Part shown: piece by piece, positions 1 to 8,821 of the stretch
Position numbering within the stretch: position 1 is the stretch's first letter
How the letters are laid out: each line of letters begins with the position of its first letter
Assembly: GCF_014280075.1 (NCBI RefSeq)
Contig: NZ_CP047950.1
Coordinates: forward strand, 2,230,141-2,294,140
DNA length: 64,000 bases
Origin: Synechococcus sp. A15-62
GTDB lineage: Bacteria; Cyanobacteriota; Cyanobacteriia; PCC-6307; Cyanobiaceae
Direction: 5' to 3'
Position numbers and translations under genes: made by a program
The notes under the pieces: generated by a model
The model's input: only the letters and a program-made list of their open reading frames with translations
Told to the model about the DNA's origin: nothing
Database searches by the model: none

Positions 1-549
1 AGCCGTGATCTGAGTTGGCTGTTTAGTCAGCTGGGACGTCTAATCGAACGGGCCGATAAAACCTCCCGCATCCTCGACGTCAAATATTTCCTGCTCCTGC
101 CCTCCCCTGAGGAGGTGGGCGGCGTGCTGGATGAACTGCAATGGATCACCCTGCTGCGCACAGCGGGGGCTTATCAGATGTACCGGCAGAGCATGCAGCA
201 CGCGATCAGCCCTGCCTCCGTGGCCCGCTTTTTGCTGCTGGACCCCATCTTTCCTCGCTCGGTGCGGTACTGCCTGCAGGGCATCAGCGACACGTTGCAA
301 CAGATTCAGCAGCAGCCAAACCAAGACACCCCGGATGACCTCGACTGTTTGCGCGGACAACTCCTGGCCCGCTGGAGCTATGTGCGGATCGACAACCTGA
401 TCGAAGCCGGTCTGCATGAAGCCATTGACCAGCTTCAGCAGGACCTCAACCAACTCCACAACCTGATCCAGACCCGCTACTTCACTAGCGCCGACCTCCG
501 TTCCATCCCCACCGATCCTGCATGCGTGCTCTCATCGTTCACCGCCTGA
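1..549 (+). CDS. Alpha-E domain protein (DUF403), 5' truncated by window edge
   Basis: The frame is open from base 1 and ends at TGA 547-549, leaving 182 residues of a longer protein. The visible part begins SRDLSWLFSQLGRLIERADK and is mostly helical, which matches the alpha-E (DUF403) family of about 310 residues. This family is usually encoded beside a circularly permuted ATP-grasp protein and a transglutaminase-like protease. The next gene is such a transglutaminase and overlaps by 28 bp, which supports the call. The molecular role is not established; a link to peptide ligation or modification is inferred from that partnership only. The start codon lies outside the window. Confidence 0.85.
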   Translation, partial: SRDLSWLFSQLGRLIERADKTSRILDVKYFLLLPSPEEVGGVLDELQWITLLRTAGAYQMYRQSMQHAISPASVARFLLLDPIFPRSVRYCLQGISDTLQQIQQQPNQDTPDDLDCLRGQLLARWSYVRIDNLIEAGLHEAIDQLQQDLNQLHNLIQTRYFTSADLRSIPTDPACVLSSFTA

Positions 550-1421
550 CGTATCGGTATGAGGCCCCCGTTTTCCTCGGGGAACATCGCCTGTGTCTGA
601 GGCCTCGGGGGCAGGGGTTTCAGACCCTGCTGGAGCATCAGCTCAGCGTGCTGCCAGAACCAGAGCAACGTCGGGAACTGGTGGCCGCCAGCGGCGACGA
701 AATCCAACGGCTGCGTTTTCTTGGCAGCACCGATGAATTGGTCTTTGAGGCCCGCAGCCTGGTGGAGACCCGGCCAGCACCCCTGCTGGAAAGCTGCTTC
801 AACGGACTAGAACCACCCCTTCCGTACCCGCAAGGCCAGCTCAACAGCGACCTGCAGGGTGCCCTCGAGGGCTGGTTGCCCAACGGTCAGCACGAACCCG
901 CAGCCATCGAGCTCACCCAGGAAGCCCTGATGGGCAGCAACCAGCAGACCCTGGCTTTTCTGAAGCAACTGATTGAACTGATTCAAGAGCGGGTGAAATA
1001 CACCCAACGCCATTTGGGGCCCGCCTGGCCGGCGGGTCGCACCCTGCGCGAGCGGATCGGCTCCTGCCGTGATCTGGCCATGCTGATGGTGGCCTGCTGC
1101 CGCGTGGTGGGTCTCCCCGCCCGATTTGTGAGCGGCTATCAACTGCAGCAACCTCCCCCGAAGGAGTACGACCTGCATGCCTGGGCAGAGGTTTACCTGC
1201 CGGGAGCGGGCTGGCGCGGCTTTGACCCCAGTGCCGGGATGGAAGTCAACGAACGCTATGTGGTGCTGGCCACCTCCTCCAAGCCGGAACTCACCGCAGC
1301 CGTGAGCGGCAGCTTCAGCGGCCCCCCGGGAACAAACAGTGAATTGACCTGGCAGATTCAGATCACCGAAGAAGCCTCCGCAACGGAAACCTCCTCACGC
1401 AACCTGGTTCAGGCCGCCTGA
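522..1421 (+). CDS. Transglutaminase-like cysteine protease family protein
   Basis: A 299-aa protein with an N-terminal beta-rich transglutaminase-associated region (about residues 1-85) and a transglutaminase-like core. The catalytic triad can be read: Cys in GSCRDLAMLM, His in LHAWAEVYLP and Asp in RGFDPSAG. The family includes proteases and amide-bond enzymes rather than true cross-linkers. ATG 522 lies inside the end of the DUF403 gene (28-bp overlap), so the two are probably translated together. The trio DUF403, transglutaminase and ATP-grasp is a recurrent cluster of unknown pathway. The substrate is unknown. Confidence 0.88.
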   Translation: MRALIVHRLTYRYEAPVFLGEHRLCLRPRGQGFQTLLEHQLSVLPEPEQRRELVAASGDEIQRLRFLGSTDELVFEARSLVETRPAPLLESCFNGLEPPLPYPQGQLNSDLQGALEGWLPNGQHEPAAIELTQEALMGSNQQTLAFLKQLIELIQERVKYTQRHLGPAWPAGRTLRERIGSCRDLAMLMVACCRVVGLPARFVSGYQLQQPPPKEYDLHAWAEVYLPGAGWRGFDPSAGMEVNERYVVLATSSKPELTAAVSGSFSGPPGTNSELTWQIQITEEASATETSSRNLVQAA

Positions 1422-1900
1422 AGCAACGGTTCCAGCCCGTGCAACTGGGGCTTCGGCGCCGAGCTATGGGTGGCTGCCATCAAGGCCGGGATCTCGGCGC
1501 TGTTGTAGACGCGGAATTCACGCACCAGAGAAGCGCCCTCCTCACGAACCGCCTGGTTCAGAACGACGGAACCATCGGGATCGGAGATCGACCGGTGGAA
1601 AGTGCCAGGAGGGATGCGAAGGATGTCACCACCGCTCTCGAGCCGAACGATGTGGAACGGCTGTTCCCAGGCCAGGTTCACAAGGAAGAAGGTTCTGCCG
1701 CCACTGGCCGCGAGCAGATTGTCTTCCTGATGAGGATGCAGATAGAACTGCCACGCTCCGCTCTCCGGGTCGTTGGGGGGCGACACCGCCGGGCCGCTGT
1801 GAATCACCAGATCACGCGCGTTCGAGGTGTCCACGGTGACGTCGAAAAAACGAACCGACGGGGTGTCGCGGAAGCGCTCGTAGGCCAGCAGTTCAAACAT
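1409..1900 (-). CDS. Cupin-like conserved protein of unknown function
   Basis: A 163-aa protein. Start ATG 1900 was preferred over an upstream in-frame start at 1957 because AGGA lies about 10 bases before it and the 5' extension looks non-coding. The segment HPHQEDNLLAASGG followed later by RIPPGTFHRS resembles the two short motifs of a small RmlC-type cupin barrel, with His residues that could bind a metal. It ends in a 13-bp convergent overlap with the transglutaminase gene. A sugar isomerase or epimerase role is possible, but no specific substrate can be supported. Confidence 0.7.
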   Translation of the reverse strand: MFELLAYERFRDTPSVRFFDVTVDTSNARDLVIHSGPAVSPPNDPESGAWQFYLHPHQEDNLLAASGGRTFFLVNLAWEQPFHIVRLESGGDILRIPPGTFHRSISDPDGSVVLNQAVREEGASLVREFRVYNSAEIPALMAATHSSAPKPQLHGLEPLLQAA

Positions 1901-1979
1901 GTCGATGGATCCTGAGGGATCCTTCAGCTGCCCCGTTGTACCGAGGGCATCACGCAAAAACGGTGACGATCACGACGGT

Positions 1980-3023
1980 TCAGCCCCCCAGATACGCCAT
2001 TTCCGCATGGGTTGACGCAGCGGCGCCTGGATCACGCTCCTCGCTGTAGCGGTCTTGGCGCCGCTGCCAGAGCTGGCGCATGGCCTGCTCAAGCTGAAGC
2101 TCAGATGCGAGCGCGGGCTTCAGATCGGTGCCTTCAGCGGAGAACAGGCAGGTGAATGCCTGCCCATCAGCGGTGACACGCAAGCGGTTGCAATCCCCGC
2201 AGAACGGCTCACTGATGGAGGCAATCACACCGATGGATCCGGCACCATCGCCATAGCGCCAACGCCGGGCCGTGCCACCCCGCGGTCGACCCAGCGGTTC
2301 AAGAGGCCAACGGGCGTGAATGCGCTCCACCATCTGCGCCGCCGGCAGCACCTGGTCCAGCGTCCACTGGTTGCGGTTGCCCACATCCATGTATTCGATC
2401 AAACGCAGCTCCATCCCCTGCTGCCGCGCCAAAGCGGCCAAAGGCAACAGCTGATCGTCATTGATCCCCCGTTGGATCACGGCATTGAGTTTGAGCTCAC
2501 CGCGTGAGGGGTCAAAGCCAGCGGCGCAGGCCGCCGCAATGCCGTCCTGCACCTGGCGCACCAGGCGTTCACCAGCCACGGCACCACCCTGGAGACCAGC
2601 CATGCGCGCCGCTGCTTCCCCTTCCGCCGCATCCAGGCTGATGGTGATGCGATCCAGCCCTGCGGCACGCAACGCCCGCGCCATCGGTTCCGACAACAGC
2701 ACCCCGTTGCTGGTGAGCGCCACGGCCTGCAAACCAGCCATCGGATCCGAACGATCCCGCCGGGTCTGCGCCACCGCCTCCAGCAAAGGCAACAAACGCC
2801 GACTCAACAACGGCTCTCCACCGGTGAGCCGCAACGTCTGTACTCCCAGGCGCGTGGCCACACGAATCACGCGAATCTGCTGCTCAAGGGTGAGCAGGCC
2901 AGGGGGCTCCTCCACATCCGGACAGCAGTACGGACAGGCGAGATTGCAGCGGGCCGTGAGCGACAACCGCAGCACCCCGATGGGCCGGTTGAGGCGGTCC
3001 GCAAGCGGCAGCGACGTGCTCAT
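1980..3023 (-). CDS. moaA: GTP 3',8-cyclase MoaA
   Basis: MoaA is a radical SAM enzyme that, with MoaC, turns GTP into cyclic pyranopterin monophosphate, the first step of molybdenum cofactor synthesis. ATG 3023 gives 347 aa; the open frame continues to 3116, but the extension overlaps mobA and looks artificial. The radical SAM cluster motif is C26-x3-C30-x2-C33 (ARCNLACPYC). The second cluster motif CGDCNRLRV and a later Cys (FTCLFS) bind the C-terminal 4Fe-4S. The protein ends in the conserved Gly-Gly tail needed for MoaA activity. It overlaps the end of mobA by 4 bp (ATGA), so the two are coupled. Confidence 0.96.
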   Translation of the reverse strand: MSTSLPLADRLNRPIGVLRLSLTARCNLACPYCCPDVEEPPGLLTLEQQIRVIRVATRLGVQTLRLTGGEPLLSRRLLPLLEAVAQTRRDRSDPMAGLQAVALTSNGVLLSEPMARALRAAGLDRITISLDAAEGEAAARMAGLQGGAVAGERLVRQVQDGIAAACAAGFDPSRGELKLNAVIQRGINDDQLLPLAALARQQGMELRLIEYMDVGNRNQWTLDQVLPAAQMVERIHARWPLEPLGRPRGGTARRWRYGDGAGSIGVIASISEPFCGDCNRLRVTADGQAFTCLFSAEGTDLKPALASELQLEQAMRQLWQRRQDRYSEERDPGAAASTHAEMAYLGG

Positions 3024-3604
3024 CCCTCCAACGCTGCCAGATCTGCGGGGCAATTGGCATTCACCAACGCCTCTGCAGGCAAGCGCACCGCCTGATGGGG
3101 AACGCAGGTCAACCAATCCATCCAGCGCAACTCTCCGCGTTGCAGTTGCTGATCAAGGCAGGAGCGGAAGGGAGAACCGGAGGGGATCACCGCCAGCAAC
3201 GGCTGCAGCCGTTGCCCGTCATGGGCCACCGCTGCTTGCTCCGGGGCACGATTCCAGGCTGCGATCAGCTGCTGGACAACGGCCGTGCGCAAACGCGGCA
3301 TGTCCACCGGCAGCACCAACAAGGCCTCCCCAGGCTGAGACGGCAACAGCCTGGCCAGCGCCTGCAGGGGGCCATTCCAGGGAGGGGACTCCAGCACCAC
3401 GGAACATCCGGGCCGGTGGGCCAGCAGCTCTGCGTGCACGGGATGACGACTCAACACCTGCACCGGATGACCCAGCGGCAACAGCTGGTCAACCAGGGCC
3501 GTGAGCCAGACACCACCGCAGGGGTGCGGCAAGAGGGCCTTGTCACGCCCCATGCGACGGCTGCTTCCGCCACTGAGCACACAAACCCGCAAGCCTTGAT
3601 TCAC
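3020..3604 (-). CDS. mobA: Molybdenum cofactor guanylyltransferase MobA
   Basis: MobA attaches GMP to molybdopterin to form the bis-MGD cofactor used by NarB-type nitrate reductases. The nucleotide-binding motif LSGGSSRRMGRDKALL lies near the N terminus, followed by the DMPRL segment typical of the family. GTG 3604 puts the Gly-rich motif about ten residues from the start, as in other MobA proteins. A TTG at 3658 would add 18 residues of unlikely composition. The gene runs into moaA with a 4-bp overlap and stands back to back with nrtP, so one shared upstream region serves both directions. Confidence 0.92.
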   Translation of the reverse strand: MNQGLRVCVLSGGSSRRMGRDKALLPHPCGGVWLTALVDQLLPLGHPVQVLSRHPVHAELLAHRPGCSVVLESPPWNGPLQALARLLPSQPGEALLVLPVDMPRLRTAVVQQLIAAWNRAPEQAAVAHDGQRLQPLLAVIPSGSPFRSCLDQQLQRGELRWMDWLTCVPHQAVRLPAEALVNANCPADLAALEG

Positions 3605-3746
3605 ATCGTCGACCAACAATCTGCACCAGCAAAGTCCAACAACCCACAAAAGTTGCAACCGCTACCAAACCGCTGCGGCACAAGATCACCTGATCCGATC
3701 AATCAGCCCCATTGATGTTTGCCCGGAAACACAAAAACACAAATCG

Positions 3747-3760
3747 GTAACCAATCTGAC
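3747..3760. promoter_or_regulatory. NtcA-type site in the mobA-nrtP divergent region
   Basis: The sequence GTAACCAATCTGAC fits GTA-N8-TAC with one mismatch (GAC for TAC) and the minimal GT-N10-AC. A possible -10 element, TTAACT at 3784-3789, lies 23 bases downstream, the spacing expected of NtcA-activated promoters. This would drive nrtP-narB from about 90 bases upstream of ATG 3879. The assignment rests on motif match and the nitrogen context only. Confidence 0.55.
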
Positions 3761-3878
3761 CAAACAAGGGGTCGGCGAATTGATTAACTGCGCGGGTTAA
3801 ACGGATTCTCTTTTCGACCGTTTTGCCATCCCCGGGCACCTTTCCTTTTGAAGCCCGAGGTTCCTTCTCTTTTCCTCA

Positions 3879-5420
3879 ATGCTTGGCGACCTTTGGTCGT
3901 TCCAGGGCAGGTACCGAACCCTTCACCTGACCTGGATCGCCTTCTTCCTGACCTTCGTGGTCTGGTTCAACCTGGCCCCTCTGGCCACCACCGTGAAAGC
4001 GGACCTGGGTCTGACCGTTGGTCAGATCCGCACCGTGGCCATCTGCAACGTGGCCCTCACCATTCCGGCGCGCGTGCTGATCGGCATGCTCCTGGACAAA
4101 TTCGGACCCCGGATCACCTACTCCTCGATCCTGGTGTTCTCGGCGATTCCCTGCCTGCTGTTTGCGTCCGCTCAGGACTTCAACCAGCTGGTGGTGGCCC
4201 GTCTGCTGCTCTCCATCGTTGGCGCCGGCTTCGTGATCGGCATCCGCATGGTGGCCGAGTGGTTCCCGCCCAAGGAAATCGGCCTGGCTGAAGGCATCTA
4301 TGGCGGCTGGGGCAACTTCGGCTCCGCCTTCTCCGCCCTGACCATGGTGGCCCTCGCTGGCTTCCTCTCCTTCTCCGGCGGCTTCGAACTGCCCACTGGC
4401 GCTGTTCTGAACTGGCGCGGTGCGATCGCTCTGACCGGCATCGTCTCCGCCGTCTACGGCTGCTTCTACTTCTTCAACGTCACCGACACCCCCCCCGGCA
4501 AGACGTATCAGCGCCCTGCGAAAACCGCAGGTCTGGAAGTCACCTCGATGCGCGACTTCTGGGGCCTGCTGGGCATGAACGTGCCCTTCGCAGCCATCCT
4601 CTGCGTGCTCTGCTGGCGCCTGACCAAGGTGGGCTTCCTCACCGCAAGCACCTACCCCCTGGCCCTCGGCGCCGTCGCCGTCTGGTTTGCCTTCCAGACC
4701 TGGGGAATCATCCGCACCAACCGCGACCTGATCCTCGGCAACAAGGTTTATCCCAAGGAAGATCGCTATGAGTTCCGCCAGGTGGCGATCCTCGAGCTCA
4801 CCTACATCGTGAACTTCGGCTCCGAACTGGCCGTGGTTTCGATGCTGCCCACCTTCTTTGAAACCACCTTCGATCTGCCGAAGGCCACCGCCGGAATCCT
4901 GGCGTCCTGCTTCGCTTTCGTGAACCTGGTCGCCCGTCCTGCTGGCGGTCTTATCTCCGACCGCGTCGGCAGCCGCAAGAACACCATGGGCTTCCTCACC
5001 GCCGGACTCGGCGTGGGCTACCTGGTGATGAGCATGATCAAGCCCGGCACCTTCACCGGTACCACCGGCATTGCCGTTGCCGTGGTGATCACCATGCTCG
5101 CCTCCTTCTTCGTGCAGTCCGGTGAAGGCGCCACCTTCGCGCTGGTGCCCCTGGTGAAGCGTCGCGTCACCGGTCAGGTGGCCGGCCTGGTGGGTGCCTA
5201 CGGCAACGTTGGCGCTGTGACCTACCTGACCATCTTCAGCCTCCTGCCGATGTGGATGGGCGGCGGCGGCGAGCCCACCCCCGAGGTGATCGCGGCTTCC
5301 AACAGTGCCTTCTTCCAGATCCTGGGCGTGGCCGGTCTGATCGTGGCCTTCTTCTGCTTCTTCTTCCTGAAGGAGCCCAAGGGATCCTTCGCAGACCTGC
5401 ACGAAGGCGAAACCGCCTGA
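3879..5420 (+). CDS. nrtP: Nitrate/nitrite transporter, MFS NarK/NrtP type
   Basis: This is a 513-aa polytopic membrane protein of the major facilitator superfamily, nitrate/nitrite porter branch. It imports nitrate (and nitrite) across the cytoplasmic membrane. About 12 hydrophobic segments are visible, together with the MFS loop motif GMLLDKFGPR and the family's Gly-rich nitrate signature around IYGGWGNFGSAFSA. Marine Synechococcus use this single-subunit permease (also called NapA) instead of the NrtABCD ABC system. It is followed by a strong terminator and then narB 82 bases later. An NtcA-like site lies upstream. Confidence 0.95.
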   Translation: MLGDLWSFQGRYRTLHLTWIAFFLTFVVWFNLAPLATTVKADLGLTVGQIRTVAICNVALTIPARVLIGMLLDKFGPRITYSSILVFSAIPCLLFASAQDFNQLVVARLLLSIVGAGFVIGIRMVAEWFPPKEIGLAEGIYGGWGNFGSAFSALTMVALAGFLSFSGGFELPTGAVLNWRGAIALTGIVSAVYGCFYFFNVTDTPPGKTYQRPAKTAGLEVTSMRDFWGLLGMNVPFAAILCVLCWRLTKVGFLTASTYPLALGAVAVWFAFQTWGIIRTNRDLILGNKVYPKEDRYEFRQVAILELTYIVNFGSELAVVSMLPTFFETTFDLPKATAGILASCFAFVNLVARPAGGLISDRVGSRKNTMGFLTAGLGVGYLVMSMIKPGTFTGTTGIAVAVVITMLASFFVQSGEGATFALVPLVKRRVTGQVAGLVGAYGNVGAVTYLTIFSLLPMWMGGGGEPTPEVIAASNSAFFQILGVAGLIVAFFCFFFLKEPKGSFADLHEGETA

Positions 5421-5458
5421 TCCATCTCCCTCCGCAGCACCCTGTCACTGCATAACGA

Positions 5459-5493
5459 CCCGGAGCTTCGGCTCCGGGTTTTGTTCTTTTTTT
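5459..5493 (+). terminator. Rho-independent terminator after nrtP
   Basis: An 8-bp stem, CCCGGAGC paired with GCTCCGGG, closes a TTCG tetraloop at 5459-5478. It is followed by TTTTGTTCTTTTTTT. This is a textbook intrinsic terminator lying between nrtP and narB, so narB may depend partly on read-through. Confidence 0.9.
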
Positions 5494-5502
5494 GGTTCCT
5501 GC

Positions 5503-7734
5503 ATGACCAACTCACCCCGCAGCGTGCGCAGCCAGTGCCCTTACTGCGGCGTGGGTTGTGGTCTGGAGCTTTTGCCTCCTGCAGTGAAGGGTGAGGCCGT
5601 GAAACGGGATGCCGAAGGCAACCCGATGTGGACCGCCCGCGGCGACCGCGGACACCCCTCCAGCCTTGGCCAGGTCTGCATCAAGGGCGCCACCGTCGGC
5701 GAAACCCTGGCCCCAGGCCGCCTGCGCCAACCCCTCTTCCGCCCGACCCTGGAGGACGACTTCGCGCCGATCAGCTGGGACGACGCCCTGAACAAAATCA
5801 CCAGCCAGATCCAGGCGAGCGTGGCCCGGCGGGGCAACGCCGATGGCATCGCCATGTACGGCTCCGGTCAGTTCCACACCGAGGATTACTACCTCGCCCA
5901 GAAACTGCTCAAAGGCGCCCTGGGCACCAACAATTTCGACGCCAACTCGCGACTGTGCATGAGCTCAGCGGTGGCGGGCTACACCCGCAGCCTGGGCTCC
6001 GATGGTCCCCCCTGCAGCTATGAGGACCTCGACCACTGCACAGTGGCGTTTCTGATCGGCACCAACACGGCCGAATGCCACCCGGTGTTGTTCCAGCGGC
6101 TGCTGAAGCGAAAACGCAAAAACCCAGGCAGCGTCAAGATCGTGGTGGTGGATCCACGCCGCACCGACACCGCCAAAGCCGCCGATATCCACTTGCCGAT
6201 AGCACCGGGCAGCGACCTTGCCCTGCTGCACGGCATTGCCCACTTGGTGCTGCGCGAAAACGGCCAGGATCCGGCCTTCATCGACGACCACACCGAGAAT
6301 TACGACGCCTTTTTTGACGTCGCCGCCCGCTGGACCCCAAGACGGGTGGCCCTGTTCTGCAACATCCCCGAAAAACGCCTGCGGGAAGTGGCGGCGCTGT
6401 TCCACCGGCGCGAGAAGGTGCTCAGCCTCTGGTCGATGGGGGTGAACCAACGCCGTGAAGGAACGGCCGTGGTGCAGGGATTGATCAATCTGCATCTGCT
6501 CACCGGACAGATCGGCAAGCAAGGCGCGGGCCCGTTTTCCCTCACCGGCCAACCCAACGCCATGGGCGGACGCGAGGCCGGAGGCCTAGCCCACCTGCTG
6601 CCGGGCTACCGCCTCGTGGCCAACGCCGAACACCGCACCGAAGTGGAACAGGCCTGGCAACTGCCGGCAGGACGAATCAACGCCAAGCCCGGATTGGCGG
6701 CCTGGCAGCAGATCGAAGCCATGGAGCAGGAGGCGCTGGATCTGTGGTGGGTGGCCGCCACCAACCCCCTAGTGAGCCTCCCGGATCTCGACCGGGTGAA
6801 GTCAGCCATGCAGAAGTGCCCGCTGGTGGTGGTGAGCGAGGCCTACGCCGACTCGGAAACATCCCACTACGCCCATCTGTTGTTGCCCGCAGCCCAGTGG
6901 AGCGAGAAGGCCGGCGCCATGACGAATTCCGAACGGCGGGTCACTTACTGCCCGGCCTACCGGCGCCGCTTCGGCGAGAGCCGTCCCGACTGGGAGGTGT
7001 TTGCCGAGGTGGGCCGGCGCCTGGGCTACAGCGAGCAGTTCGACTTCGATTCAGCGGCTGAGGTTTACGCCGAATTCACGGCTCTTACCCAGGGCAGGCT
7101 CTGCGATGTGAGCGGCCTCAGCCATGAACTGCTGGAAGGCGCAGGACCGCAGCAATGGCCCTATCCCAGTGGCAGCACCCCCACCACAGAGGCCAAACGC
7201 CTCTACGAAAACCATCTGTTCGCCACCCCCAACAAACGTGCCCGCTTCAGCACCGATCAACCGCTGGGACTGGCGGAACCCCCCTGCGACACCTATCCGC
7301 TGGTGCTCACGGTGGGCCGCTACCTGGGCCAGTGGCACACGATGACCCGCACCGGCAAGGTGGAACGGCTGATGAAACAGCATCCCGAGCCGCTGCTGGA
7401 GATTCACCCCGGTGACGCGCAGGAGTTGAAATTGCGCAACGGCGAACTGGCGGCGATCAGCTCACGCCGCGGCCACCTCACCGCCACGGTGAAAGTCACC
7501 GATCGCATCCGGCGTGGATCGGTCTTCCTGCCGATGCACTGGGGATTCACCCAGGAGAAGGCCTGCGAAGCCAACACCCTCATGCACGACGAGGCCTGCC
7601 CGGTGTCAAAGCAGCCTGAACTCAAGGCCTGCGCGGTGATCGTGGCTCCCGCTGTCTCGGTGGTGAAGCCCGTTGAACAGCAGAAAGGACGATTGGAGGC
7701 CCTGCGACGGCTACTCACACCAGCACTTCGCTGA
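5503..7734 (+). CDS. narB: Ferredoxin-dependent assimilatory nitrate reductase NarB
   Basis: NarB reduces nitrate to nitrite in the cytoplasm with ferredoxin as donor, using a bis-MGD molybdenum centre and one 4Fe-4S cluster. The cluster ligands are C12, C15 and C19 (CPYCGVGCG) and C59 (GQVCIKG). The Cys in SRLCMSS near residue 152 is the expected molybdenum ligand. The molybdopterin-dinucleotide binding domain follows near the C terminus (PLVLTVGRYLGQWHTMTR). Its 743 residues are in the usual range. The end overlaps the convergent narM gene by 20 bp. The flanking mo genes supply its cofactor. Confidence 0.97.
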   Translation: MTNSPRSVRSQCPYCGVGCGLELLPPAVKGEAVKRDAEGNPMWTARGDRGHPSSLGQVCIKGATVGETLAPGRLRQPLFRPTLEDDFAPISWDDALNKITSQIQASVARRGNADGIAMYGSGQFHTEDYYLAQKLLKGALGTNNFDANSRLCMSSAVAGYTRSLGSDGPPCSYEDLDHCTVAFLIGTNTAECHPVLFQRLLKRKRKNPGSVKIVVVDPRRTDTAKAADIHLPIAPGSDLALLHGIAHLVLRENGQDPAFIDDHTENYDAFFDVAARWTPRRVALFCNIPEKRLREVAALFHRREKVLSLWSMGVNQRREGTAVVQGLINLHLLTGQIGKQGAGPFSLTGQPNAMGGREAGGLAHLLPGYRLVANAEHRTEVEQAWQLPAGRINAKPGLAAWQQIEAMEQEALDLWWVAATNPLVSLPDLDRVKSAMQKCPLVVVSEAYADSETSHYAHLLLPAAQWSEKAGAMTNSERRVTYCPAYRRRFGESRPDWEVFAEVGRRLGYSEQFDFDSAAEVYAEFTALTQGRLCDVSGLSHELLEGAGPQQWPYPSGSTPTTEAKRLYENHLFATPNKRARFSTDQPLGLAEPPCDTYPLVLTVGRYLGQWHTMTRTGKVERLMKQHPEPLLEIHPGDAQELKLRNGELAAISSRRGHLTATVKVTDRIRRGSVFLPMHWGFTQEKACEANTLMHDEACPVSKQPELKACAVIVAPAVSVVKPVEQQKGRLEALRRLLTPALR

Positions 7735-8182
7735 AGGCTGCCTCAAGGTTGTGGTGGTCGTGCCCAGGCCGGGCCAACTTGCACAAGGCAAAGCGATCCA
7801 GCTCACTGAGTTGGGTCCACTGCTCCAGGGTCAGCACCACACCGCGCACTGTGGCCGCCTCCTGCACCGCAGCGGGCAGCTCCGTCTGCTGCCAGGGAGC
7901 ACCGCTCACCGGTGGCAGATCCTTGACCATGCCATCGGCCATGGAGCGCGTGCAAGCGCGCAGGTGTTGGCGAAGCTGCTCGAGAGCATCGGCCGCATCC
8001 GGCCAATCCACCAGGGCTTGACGTTGCTCCTGGGAAAGCTCAAGCCAGTGGTTGAGCTTCAACTTCACCCCACACAGATCCAATTTGCGTCGCACACACA
8101 GAGGGATGCAGCGCCAGTTGCCAATGAAGTCCTGTTCAAAGGCAAAGCAATGGCTGGCGGAATCACAACGGCTGGACATCAA
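7715..8182 (-). CDS. narM: Nitrate reductase-associated protein NarM
   Basis: A 155-aa protein matching the cyanobacterial nitrate reductase-associated family. Recognisable features are the N-terminal FIGNWRCIPLCVRRKLD segment with paired Cys and a helical C-terminal half. In Synechococcus elongatus narM is required for active nitrate reductase, probably in cofactor insertion or assembly; that is established for the family, not seen here. It is convergent with narB and overlaps it by 20 bp. The second in-frame ATG at 8179 is an equally good start. Confidence 0.9.
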   Translation of the reverse strand: MMSSRCDSASHCFAFEQDFIGNWRCIPLCVRRKLDLCGVKLKLNHWLELSQEQRQALVDWPDAADALEQLRQHLRACTRSMADGMVKDLPPVSGAPWQQTELPAAVQEAATVRGVVLTLEQWTQLSELDRFALCKLARPGHDHHNLEAAFSEVLV

Positions 8183-8236
8183 CCAAAGCCTTGATCGGTG
8201 TCAATGATGACAACGGAAGTCCACGCAAACAGAGAT

Positions 8237-8250
8237 GTTTGTTCCGATAC
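8237..8250. promoter_or_regulatory. Degenerate NtcA-like site upstream of narM
   Basis: GTTTGTTCCGATAC fits GT-N10-AC and misses GTA-N8-TAC by one base. It is centred about 62 bases upstream of the narM start on the minus strand, and also upstream of the small plus-strand reading frame at 8263. No good -10 element could be found at the expected distance. Confidence 0.3.
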
Positions 8251-8262
8251 AAATCTCGGCCT

Positions 8263-8433
8263 GTGCGCTTCGCCCTCTCCCTCGGAATGTTGCTGGGAAT
8301 GTCCCATGGATGGGTCACGGCTGAAGCACTCCAACAGCAACCCATGCAGGGCTTTGATTCCATAGAAACTGTTAATTCCGCTACACAATTCAACCCGTTT
8401 AGTAGTCGTTCACACCAATTTTTTCCATACTGA
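8263..8433 (+). CDS. Possible small secreted peptide (56 aa)
   Basis: A GTG-initiated frame of 56 codons. The first 20 residues (a basic residue, then a hydrophobic stretch FALSLGMLLGM ending near TAEA) look like a signal peptide, leaving a short mature peptide of about 33 residues. The frame stays open upstream to 8191, but that part looks less protein-like. It is not recognised as any family. It could be chance coding in a leader region upstream of the gene at 8458. Confidence 0.35.
   Translation: MRFALSLGMLLGMSHGWVTAEALQQQPMQGFDSIETVNSATQFNPFSSRSHQFFPY
8371..8384. promoter_or_regulatory. Degenerate NtcA-like site upstream of the 8458 gene
   Basis: GTTAATTCCGCTAC again fits GT-N10-AC with one mismatch to GTA-N8-TAC. 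It resembles the site at 8237 beyond the NtcA core (GTT-N2-TTCCG-N-TAC in both). A CATACT at 8426-8431 could serve as a -10 element, but it lies farther downstream than the usual 22-24 bases. Confidence 0.3.
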
Positions 8434-8457
8434 AGCTCTGTTCAAAGAGTTTCTGCC

Positions 8458-8769
8458 GTGACCAGCAGCATCTCGTCCGCTTCCGGCCGCAGCCCCATCA
8501 CCCTGGCCGCAGGTTTCCTGGGTGCCTTCATCGTTGGTTCCCTCGCCGTGCAACTGGTGCGCAGCCAGACGGCCTCCGTTCAGGCCGGTGCCGCTGTCGT
8601 GGAACCGGTGATCGCCGGTCCTGCCGCTCTCTGGGCTCCCTTGGCCGAGCGCGACATCGCCAGTGCCAACACAGCCGCAACGGCCCAACCCGCTGCTGCC
8701 ATCCAGCCTGCCGTTGAGCCTGTTGTGGGCTCCGAAGCCACCCTCTGGTCTACCTTCGGCGAGCGCTGA
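8458..8769 (+). CDS. Small single-pass membrane protein, hypothetical
   Basis: A GTG start gives 103 residues. A Ser-rich head of about 13 residues is followed by one hydrophobic segment (about 14-34) and then an Ala/Pro/Val-rich tail. The tail carries two similar short motifs, PAALWAPLAER near residue 55 and EATLWSTFGER at the very end, so it may hold a small duplication. No family is recognised. It lies between narM and a carbonic anhydrase and may be NtcA-regulated. Confidence 0.6.
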   Translation: MTSSISSASGRSPITLAAGFLGAFIVGSLAVQLVRSQTASVQAGAAVVEPVIAGPAALWAPLAERDIASANTAATAQPAAAIQPAVEPVVGSEATLWSTFGER

Positions 8770-8821
8770 TCGCACTGCCCACTTAGCACAGCCCACCAGC
8801 CGGCCCGCATAAGGTGCCGGC

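Noticed and set aside
3876..5402. 508-aa minus-strand frame antisense to nrtP
   Set aside because: It is rich in His, Gly and Glu as expected of the reverse complement of a GC-rich membrane gene and resembles no protein.
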